Below are positions 57,873 through 64,000 of a DNA stretch of 64,000 nt, piece after piece. The translations under genes and the position numbers were made by a program. Source of the DNA: Paraburkholderia sp. UYCP14C (GTDB lineage Bacteria > Pseudomonadota > Gammaproteobacteria > Burkholderiales > Burkholderiaceae); NCBI RefSeq assembly GCF_004197395.1, contig NZ_SELS01000031.1:28597-92596 (forward strand). Direction: 5' to 3'. The notes below the pieces were generated by a model that worked only from the letters and a program-made list of their open reading frames with translations, made no database searches and was not told the origin of the DNA. Position 1 is the first letter of the stretch. Every line of letters starts with the position of its first letter.

Positions 57873-58984
57873 TCACAACGATGGCTGCTTTCGCGTAGGA
57901 GCGGTCACCCCACCGAGCGATTCAACACCAATGGTTCCGTGATGCGCGTTGGCAATGCAGCGGCAGATGTAGAGACCAAGGCCCATGCCTGCCGCAGTCC
58001 CTCCCGATTGTGAAGGCTCGCTCGAGTCATCGGATCAAACAGCGTGCGCAGCGCTCTTTCCGGTATCGGGTTACCTTCGTTCGAGACAACGACAGTCACG
58101 TTTTCGTCGCGCCCGACGGCTTCGGCGGCCACCTCACCCGAACCGTAGCAAACGCCGTTCACCAGCAGGTTGACGATCATTTGCCCGACGCGGGTTCCAT
58201 CCCAAGTGCCTTGCAGGTCGCCCGTCAGATGCAGCCGGATGACCGCGTCGGTGTACGAGGCGCGCACCTCATCCACCGCATCGCTGCAGATACGCCCCAT
58301 ATCCTGAGGAGCCAAACTAACTGGCAACGTGTCGCCCAGCCTGCCGCGTGTGAAAACGAGCAGGTCGTCAATCATCTCTTTCATGCGCACAGTGCCCCGT
58401 TGCGCGATCGCCACTGCTCTCACGGTGGATGGTGACAGACCGTTGTCATGCAAAACGATCTCCGCCGAATTCAATATCGCACCGAGAGGGAAACGCAGGT
58501 CATGCGCAAGCACGGCGGCAAACAGATCCCGGATGCGCTACGTGCGTTGCGCATACTGCCGGACCGATTCCGCGAGCATCTGATCAATAGCCTCATTGAA
58601 CCGGATCATCTCCTGAAAAACCGCAGCGCGGTCCGGTGACGTCTGTAACCATTCCCGCAACACGCTCGCGCGCAGGGCACGGTATTCCCCTACCACGTCG
58701 TTGATCCCGTAGCCATGCGCAAGACGATCGTCCGCGTGCTCGCGGGCAACCCTGTCCAAAGCGGATTGTGCATCGTGCCGATCGCCGTACGACTTGGCCT
58801 TCTGCTGCGCGTCAGTTTGCGGTTCGCGCATATCTGCCGCAATCCACATCAGGATGTCACAAGCCGAGTTCCGCAACTGAGTCTCGGTGAGACGGGTGTC
58901 CTTCAGGCTGACTGTGCGCGCATATTCTGTCCAGTCGGCAACCAGCGCAGAAAGATTGGTTTCAATGAAGTCCGACAGGCTCAT
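57873..58984 (-). pseudogene. Sensor histidine kinase with in-frame amber codon and frameshift
   Basis: From ATG at 58984 the reading (MSLSDFIETNLSALVADW) is an RsbRD-like N-terminal domain of about 148 residues. It stops at TAG, 58538-58540. The same frame continues at once with RIRDLFAAVLAHDLRFPLG, the His-containing dimerisation box, then an ATPase domain (MIVNLLVN, VVVSNEGNPIP, LFDPMTR). Near 58025 the frame slips: the next frame gives EPSQSGGTAAGMGLGLYICR, the G2 box and C-terminus, stopping at 57873. So one TAG and one frameshift interrupt a single kinase gene. Readthrough or restart could only make partial proteins. Confidence 0.82.
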
Positions 58985-59684
58985 GATTCCCTCGGTCGTT
59001 GACGGCCCGCACGCCGCCCGATGCAATCGGCCGTACCCGACCCCGATCCGGCCGTTCCGGAATGCTCTTTCGATGGTCGCTGCCCGGACCGCAAAGGTCA
59101 TCCGCTTTTTGGGGTAAGTGGGTTTTTCGATTTCTTGGGCAACATAGGTAGGCAGTGACCGGTTCGTCGCCTTGGATCGCGGCGGGGCGGCGTCAGACAC
59201 TGGCGATCAGCCGATAGGCCGTCTTATGTGGGAATCGATCGATGCAGATAACCTGTGCTGTAGCCTTTGCCGTCTAACCATTTCGCCTTCGACCATCGCC
59301 AGTTCGTTCCTCTGGATCCACGTGCTGACTTCAACCTTGTCCAAAGCGTTAGACAATCGCGATGCTGCTCCACTCGCAGCTAATGCCGCCTCATTTGCAC
59401 CCGAACCCTCAGTTAAGCACCAACGATGGGCGCAGCGCCGGCTTCCCTGAAGCGGTCAGCGAAACGCGCGAGGCGCGCGGTACTGACCGTACAGCATATC
59501 AGGACCAAGCGGCGTAATGAGGTGCGCGTTGATGTCCGAAAGGCAACGTTACTGAAACGAGCTGACGACTGCGATACATTCATCGAGTGGTAGTTGCTGT
59601 CCGACTCGGCCCCGCCCCGCTAACCGCGAATGGTCCGCCTCCAGATCAATCGCTCTCACGTTGCATCTGTATGCGAGACGTCTG
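58985..59684. other. 700-bp stretch without a recognisable gene
   Basis: Short open readings exist on both strands, the longest about 90 codons at 59172-59450 on +, but none has a good ribosome site or recognisable sequence. No inverted repeats of insertion-sequence type were seen. Confidence 0.5.
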
Positions 59685-59900
59685 TCAGCCGAAGCGCGCC
59701 TCCAGCCAGTCCTGCGCCCAGTTCTTCGCATACGCTATCGCGTCCTCGCGTGCGTCAAAGCCGGCCAGATCGCCGCTCGAGTGAATCTCGTACCCGGTGC
59801 CGTCCGCACGGCTGCCGCTGATGCGCGCGTGAGCCATGTACTCCCCGTCGGCCCTACGCGGTGTCGGGTCGACAACGATTAAAGTGGAATTGAAGCGCAT
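59685..59900 (-). CDS. Small protein of unknown function
   Basis: The 71-aa product begins MRFNSTLIVVDPTPRRADG and ends DAIAYAKNWAQDWLEARFG. AAGGA six bases upstream supports the ATG at 59900. The C-terminal pattern (DAI.YA..WA.DWL.AR) is echoed in the truncated reading at the right end of this window. No signal peptide, membrane segment or known domain was seen. Confidence 0.6.
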   Translation of the reverse strand: MRFNSTLIVVDPTPRRADGEYMAHARISGSRADGTGYEIHSSGDLAGFDAREDAIAYAKNWAQDWLEARFG

Positions 59901-59962
59901 AGGGGTTCCTTCAGGGTTGTCGCCCGATTGCGCTGTCGCATAGGGGCGTCGAAAAGCGAGAC

Positions 59963-60289
59963 TCAGATGCTAAGCCTGGCCATGATCTGTCCGGCCTCGT
60001 AATCCGACTCGCAGCTTGTCATGCCGTGTTCACGCAGCAACGCACGAATCGACACGAACATCAGAAAGGCGTCTGAATTGACCTCGTGACGACAGTCACG
60101 GATGACGCTATCCAGTTCCGCCTCCGCGCCGGGCGGCAGAAACTGGTCGACGATGCCCGAGCCATTGCACCGGATCCATTTCAGCAGGTCATTCCTTTGC
60201 ATATCAAACTCCAATGTGTGCAATGGCGCGCTGTCCACGACAAGCGGGCGAAGGTCCAGCCCGCGGTAGAGACGGGACCGCGTTGTCAT
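59963..60289 (-). CDS. Small YRG-motif protein of unknown function
   Basis: The 108-aa product begins MTTRSRLYRGLDLRPLVV. Its first 18 residues resemble the starts of the genes at 61359-61646 and 62252-62536 (Y-[RK]-G-x-[DE]-[LI]-x-x-LV). The remainder (KWIRCNGSGIVDQFLPPGAE, then RALLREHGM) is different from those two. The ATG at 60289 was preferred to an earlier in-frame start. Function unknown. Confidence 0.55.
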   Translation of the reverse strand: MTTRSRLYRGLDLRPLVVDSAPLHTLEFDMQRNDLLKWIRCNGSGIVDQFLPPGAEAELDSVIRDCRHEVNSDAFLMFVSIRALLREHGMTSCESDYEAGQIMARLSI

Positions 60290-60721
60290 GAGGCACCTTG
60301 AAGGCCGCATCACCGTACGGCGCAGGAGAGGAAGCGTAGAGATGTGAGCCGTTGCATCGGCAGCGCTTCACACGTTCGGCCACGTCGAGTGGTCATGGGT
60401 GAAAGCGGGAAAGTCCGGTTCCGCGGAGTGAAGCAACTATCAGGATGCCGGGAACGGCTGCAGGTCGAGCGCAGATCTCATGCTACGCCCATTGATGGAT
60501 TTGTACAGAAGAACCCGTGCTTTGGGCGCCGTCGGAAAAGCACGGGGGGACGTGCAAGTCAGCTCGGTACTTATGACCGTAGTGCCGGTGGACTGTGGTA
60601 GTCCGATGATCCGCATCCGACTGCTTCTCTTCTCGGGCTCGTCAGGTAGCGACGCACAATGCGCCATTTCGACATGCGAGTCAGGAAGTCTCCGCTTCAA
60701 CTGTTCAACCACCGCGAAACG

Positions 60722-60842
60722 ACGCATCTGGCCCACGCGTACACACCCACGACCACGCCATTGTCGAGCGCGACACGGAATCGGCATCCGATAGGACTTC
60801 ATCAACGATACTGTCGAACTCAAACAGTTCGTCCTCGTCCAT
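60722..60842 (-). pseudogene. Broken translation initiation factor IF-1 copy
   Basis: From ATG at 60842 the reading MDEDELFEFDSIVDEVLSDA aligns with the start of the intact IF-1 at 63303. A one-base deletion then changes frame; the next frame continues [19 protein letters not shown], matching the OB-fold strands of the intact copy ([18 protein letters not shown]). After that the similarity is lost. It is a truncated, frameshifted relic of the short Burkholderia-type IF-1. Confidence 0.75.
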
Positions 60843-60859
60843 GCAGGTTCCGGTTGTGT

Positions 60860-60893
60860 CATCGTACAGATCCTTCCGAGGATCTGTACGATG
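60860..60893. repeat. Perfect 15-bp inverted repeat hairpin
   Basis: CATCGTACAGATCCT pairs perfectly with AGGATCTGTACGATG around a TCCG tetraloop. No T-tract follows on either strand, so it is not a standard terminator. It lies 17 bp upstream of the broken IF-1 start, in the leader position. Confidence 0.8.
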
Positions 60894-61358
60894 TGAATCT
60901 CGGAACCCCGATACAGGATCATCCAGTACATAGGGCGCTCCGATTGATGGATCGATACACGCAGGGAGGCGACCGACGGGTGGACGTGCCAGCGGACGAG
61001 CCTCCCGTCGACAAGGACTACGCGCTGGCCCAGTCAGGGGGCGGCGGCCAATCCGACCTGACATTCATTCAGGCATGCGAACTGATGCGCACACCCGCAT
61101 CTCCGTGCGCATGGAGTGCTAATTGAGCGGAGCCCGCGTCAGGCTCTCGCGAACGCTCGCGACAGAAGGTTTGCTTCGCGGCGCAGGAAATGTCGGTCAG
61201 CGTTTGGGACGCGCGGCCGACGGCCAGCACGTGGCATGCAGAAGATCGCTCTCAGCCACTGGCCACCTTTCTGATGCAACGACAGTTAGATCGGCGACCA
61301 GGCAGAGAGCGACCCGTCGCCTGGGCACATCAGTTAAAGCCGCGCTTCAGCAGCGTTT

Positions 61359-61646
61359 TCATATGTCGATGACCGAAGCGCCACTCACCTTTCCGTCGAC
61401 GATGTCCTTTCCCTGCTGCCGGGCGGCTCGCCTTGCCGTACCGAAGTCGGAGAACGCATGCGGCTGGTTGAGCCTGAAGACCCGGCTTGCGGCGGGGGTT
61501 GCTGTCACCGCCGGACGACATATCCGCACCGCAATGTCATAACCTTCGGCGTAACGGGAATGCGCGTCAAAGCGACTGAAAGTGCGGGGAAATACGAGGG
61601 GATGAAGTTCGTACCCCTTGTAGAGAAGAAACGGGTGTGTCGGCAT
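61359..61646 (-). CDS. Small YRG-motif protein, paralogue A
   Basis: The 95-aa product begins MPTHPFLLYKGYELHPLVFP. It aligns along most of its length with the 94-aa product at 62252-62536: shared are the Y-K/R-G start, EGYD/EGFD, VRI/IRI, FRL/FRV, the ARR(A) helix and a late DG. The ATG at 61646 has GGAG eight bases upstream. The two genes are on opposite strands. Soluble, no known domain; function unknown. Confidence 0.65.
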   Translation of the reverse strand: MPTHPFLLYKGYELHPLVFPRTFSRFDAHSRYAEGYDIAVRICRPAVTATPAASRVFRLNQPHAFSDFGTARRAARQQGKDIVDGKVSGASVIDI

Positions 61647-62251
61647 GGTGGCCACTCCGCAGGGGAGGACCCACTATACCGTGGAACGGGCAGCGTCGGG
61701 CGGCCAAGACTGTTACCAGAATTGCATTGACCGAAGGTACTGTGGCGCGTATGTTGAAACTCAAGGTTTTCAAAGCAGGCGACTGTCCGCACCGTTATCA
61801 CGTTGATTTCGACGACCTGACGACAGCTATCAGCCTCGCTCCACGTCCACGCTTACGTAGCAGTTTCTTCAGGGCGCCACCGCAGCGACGGCCGGGGGGC
61901 ACACGCAATGAGGCAGGCCCCGGATACCGGCGTCGTCACACAAATGACGAAGGCTGTCCGCACATGGGCTAGCGAATGCGAGGTGAGGCATGGCAGTGAC
62001 CATGCTTCGTGGACTCGGGGCAGCGCGGCGCGATCGAGCAAACGAAAACGAAATGCCGCCTGAGCGAGCCCTTGCCGATGTGAGACTCGAAGCTCGCGTA
62101 CTCGTGTACCGGATATCCAGCCGACAAACTTCGTTCCGGTCACTTCGCCGCCGTCGGTGCGGCTCGTCTGGCGTTTGGTATATCGCCTTCAGCCAGATCT
62201 GTAGCACGATAAAAAAACCGGCTGCGTGCTGCGGTCCAAAGGAATTTCTTG
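61647..62251. other. 605-bp stretch without a firm gene
   Basis: A short + reading at 61751-61972 (MLKLKVFKAGDCPHRYHV) has a protein-like first 35 residues and then degenerates into Arg/Pro-rich sequence; it may be a truncated gene. Nothing else was recognised. Confidence 0.4.
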
Positions 62252-62536
62252 ATGACAACCACTCGCCATTATCGAGGTTTCGATATTTCCCTGCTCGTGT
62301 ATCCGCATTGCACGACTCAACCGGGATATGGTCACAATTACGAGGAAGGATTCGATGCTTCGATTCGCATCAGCGACCCGGATGTCGTGACGGACAGCCC
62401 CCGAGCCCGCTTATTCCGTGTGCCCGGCAAGCGGCCTTTCGAGAGTGCCGGCGACGCAAGGCGCGCGTCGGTGGCCTACGCCGAAATGCTGATTGACGGT
62501 GACGGATCTGAACGCACTATCTGGGAAGCGGCCTGA
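62252..62536 (+). CDS. Small YRG-motif protein, paralogue B
   Basis: The 94-aa product begins MTTTRHYRGFDISLLVYP and aligns with paralogue A (61359-61646). Conserved positions include YRG, EGFD, the IRISDPDVV strand, LFRVPGK, and the DARRASVAYAEML helix. AAAGGA lies eight bases before the ATG at 62252. It is on the opposite strand to the other small genes. Unknown function; no signal peptide or membrane segment. Confidence 0.65.
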   Translation: MTTTRHYRGFDISLLVYPHCTTQPGYGHNYEEGFDASIRISDPDVVTDSPRARLFRVPGKRPFESAGDARRASVAYAEMLIDGDGSERTIWEAA

Positions 62537-62716
62537 GTGCTCCAGCCACAGCAATTCGGTGCGGCACGATAACCGTGAGCAACCGGAGCACGCGGCTGTG
62601 TTCACATTGACCCGGCTTTTGAGGGGATCCCGTGCCAGTGGCCCTGCCTGTCAGGGAGATGCCACGCACAGTCCGCATAGACGGCCGCTTCAGCATGGCC
62701 GCCCGGCAGTTCCCGG

Positions 62717-62929
62717 TCAGTACCGCTTTTTCGGCGGCAACGACCGTTTGATCTGCTTGCGCAGGCGTGCCACTGCAGCAGCCTTTTTGCGTTTGCGTTC
62801 TGCGGTAGGTTTTTCATAGGCTGTCCGGACACGAAGTTCCGGAATCAGGCCTGTGCGCTCGATCGCGCGACGGAAACGGCGCAATGCAACTTCCACGGGC
62901 TCGTCGGGTTTCAGAATTACGGTAGTCAA
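62717..62929 (-). CDS. rpsU: 30S ribosomal protein S21
   Basis: S21 is a small basic protein of the 30S subunit that helps mRNA base-pair with 16S rRNA during initiation. The 70-aa product reads (M)[18 protein letters not shown], then the Arg/Lys-rich helix ending RSLPPKKRY, the usual Burkholderia length. The start is TTG at 62929, with AAGGA upstream; no ATG is in frame near it. It lies 107 bp downstream of infA on the same strand. Burkholderia genomes normally carry more than one rpsU, so this is probably an extra copy. Confidence 0.92.
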   Translation of the reverse strand: MTTVILKPDEPVEVALRRFRRAIERTGLIPELRVRTAYEKPTAERKRKKAAAVARLRKQIKRSLPPKKRY

Positions 62930-63036
62930 TTTTTTCCTTGGTTGAGATCCGCAAGCAATTGCGAATGGTGATGCGGATGTGCACGCAGCGTCGTGGCACA
63001 GGGACGGGGCACAGCCGACAGTCGCATATCGCGCTA

Positions 63037-63303
63037 TCAACGACGGCGAAATGCGGCTCTTTGCGTTGCGCCGCCGCTCCGTTCATCCTTATGCCGAAAA
63101 TTGATTCGGCCTTTCGTCAGGTCGTACACCGAGAGTTCAAGCGTTACCCGATCGCCTGCAAGGATGCGAATATGATTCTTGCGAATCCGACCGGACGCGT
63201 ACGCCCCTACCACCACGCCATTGTCGAGCGTGACTCGGTAGCGGCTGTCTGGTAGCACTTCGTCAACGATACCGTCGAGTTCCAGCAGTTCTTCTTTGGC
63301 CAT
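63037..63303 (-). CDS. infA: Translation initiation factor IF-1 (second, Burkholderia-type)
   Basis: IF-1 binds the ribosomal A site during initiation. The 88-aa product has the OB-fold sequence [46 protein letters not shown] and the [10 protein letters not shown] segment, followed by a non-conserved tail after DER. It is the divergent, longer IF-1 type found as an extra copy, not the ribosomal-operon form. It forms a pair with rpsU downstream. A broken copy lies 2.4 kb away at 60722-60842. Confidence 0.92.
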   Translation of the reverse strand: MAKEELLELDGIVDEVLPDSRYRVTLDNGVVVGAYASGRIRKNHIRILAGDRVTLELSVYDLTKGRINFRHKDERSGGATQRAAFRRR

Positions 63304-63822
63304 TCAAAGGCTCCTGATCAATTGGCGTGACATGGGCTCAGATGCCGCATTGAGGAAGAGGCCGCGAGCGTTGTTGGATACACGCTCGCGCGGAAGTGGA
63401 AGGCATGAAATCGCTGGGCAGCCCTTGCGTCCTGGAAGTCATGGGCACCGCGTGGCCGGGCCGAGAATTAGGTACACGAGGCCGATCGGTCAGACACTGC
63501 GGCTCGCAATGCCGGCCGGATGCGAGTCGGGGCGTGCAGTCCAGCGACCGCTGCTATCGCTTGCCTCACTGGACTATCAATTAAGGAAGTGTCGCGACCA
63601 ACCAACGCGCGTGTTTTAGGTGCTGTGCGAAGCGCACTAGCCCCGCATTGTAGCCGAAGACGCCATGTGCCCTGCCACTACCGGCGGGGCCAGAAGAAGG
63701 GAGTGTTGTCAGCCATGCGTGCCGGTGATGCACAGTTCGGGATCCTGCGTGATGTTTGGGCGGGTATTGTTGCACCCCTGGTGACTCAGATGCGCTGGGT
63801 GTTTTGAACCGTGGCGTCGTCT
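63304..63822. other. 519-bp stretch without a recognisable gene
   Basis: Only short, compositionally biased readings occur. The left end should hold the infA promoter, but no clear boxes could be assigned. Confidence 0.45.
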
Positions 63823-64000
63823 TTAACCGCGCGTATCGATCCAGTTGAGTGCCCATTGGGTTGAGTGCTGCAAGGCGTGCTCTTCACTTTTGAAGTAGTC
63901 GAGCGAATAGAACCGGTAGCGGCTGCGGCGGCTCCGGTTTTTCTGGACACAGAGTTGGGGTAAAACGTGTGATCCAAACTGGAGTAGTTGATGTTGAAGA
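63823..64000 (-). CDS. Possible small protein, C-terminal part (5' end outside window)
   Basis: The minus-strand frame ending at TAA 63823-63825 reads SRYRFYSLDYFKSEEHAL, then HSTQWALNWIDTRG. It stays open to the window edge. The helix pattern A..WA.NWI.TR resembles the C-terminus of the 71-aa gene at 59685-59900. It may be a truncated relative or a complete small gene starting beyond the window. Confidence 0.35.
   Translation of the reverse strand, partial: LQHQLLQFGSHVLPQLCVQKNRSRRSRYRFYSLDYFKSEEHALQHSTQWALNWIDTRG

Larger units (their letters stand above)
60290..61358. other. 1.07-kb stretch of gene remnants
   Basis: This contains a broken IF-1 copy, a short YRG-type N-terminal fragment (minus strand from 60931, MYWMILYRGSEIH) and a perfect hairpin, listed separately where possible. 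The rest, including 60943-61358, shows no credible gene on either strand. Confidence 0.5.

Noticed and set aside
59172-59450. 92-codon + frame in the accessory region
   Set aside because: No ribosome site, no domain and biased composition; not enough to call a gene.
63581-63977. Overlapping minus-strand frames near the window end as transposase pieces
   Set aside because: No transposase catalytic motif or terminal repeat was found; only the small-protein-like frame ending at 63823 looks coding.

Overview
The window is high-GC DNA from a member of the Burkholderiaceae, most likely Paraburkholderia or a close relative. The evidence is the gene order desaturase-nadA-nadC-nadB-rpmG-rpmB-radC-fkpB-ispH-liv, the codon bias and the second short IF-1/S21 gene pair. 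This assignment is inferred from content, not from a database search.

Positions 1-20500 are conserved core genome. A partial MscS channel gene and a fatty-acid desaturase come first. De novo NAD synthesis follows (nadA-nadC on +, nadB convergent on -), then ribosomal proteins L28 and L33, radC, the fkpB-ispH pair, and a five-gene branched-chain amino acid ABC transporter (livK, livH, livM, livG, livF) with clear terminators. Next are a GYD-domain protein, a GNAT acetyltransferase with a class III aminotransferase, a ferredoxin-reductase flavoprotein, and a divergent NAD-epimerase-like gene.

Positions 20291-35206 hold a tiny membrane protein, an RsuA-type pseudouridine synthase and an MFS exporter. 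An eight-gene peptide-scavenging operon follows: RpiR regulator, isoaspartyl peptidase, gsiABCD-type peptide ABC transporter, DmpA-type peptidase and M55 D-aminopeptidase. Several of its junctions overlap by ATGA. Three related 18-bp palindromes lie upstream of the regulator. A secreted alpha/beta hydrolase and an amino acid permease follow.

Positions 35243-38780 are a gene graveyard: a BASS-type transporter, a sulfatase fragment, a frame-disrupted outer-membrane barrel gene, the tail of an amino-acid-binding protein behind a hexanucleotide repeat, and two small genes of unknown function.

Positions 38780-57538 form a large catabolic cluster. A divergent LacI-family regulator and three LacI-type operators control a long + strand run: Gfo/Idh/MocA oxidoreductase, CoA-transferase, enoyl-CoA hydratase, aldehyde dehydrogenase, glucose-type ABC importer (four genes), SDR, GMC oxidoreductase, DUF993 aldolase-like protein, UPF0303/HbpS-like protein and an MHS-family MFS transporter. 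An AraC regulator and a second GMC enzyme follow. The set looks like import of a sugar or glycoside, stepwise oxidation, retro-aldol-type cleavage and entry as acyl-CoA. The substrate cannot be read from the sequence, and this is the best candidate for an undescribed pathway.

Positions 57600-64000 are a decaying accessory region. It starts with a 22-nt tRNA 3'-end-like sequence and a sensor kinase gene broken by an in-frame amber codon and a frameshift. Small orphan proteins follow, several sharing an N-terminal YRG-type motif, with a broken IF-1 copy, a perfect 15-bp hairpin, and an intact infA-rpsU pair in which rpsU starts with TTG. No CRISPR array, complete tRNA, rRNA or intact insertion sequence was seen.
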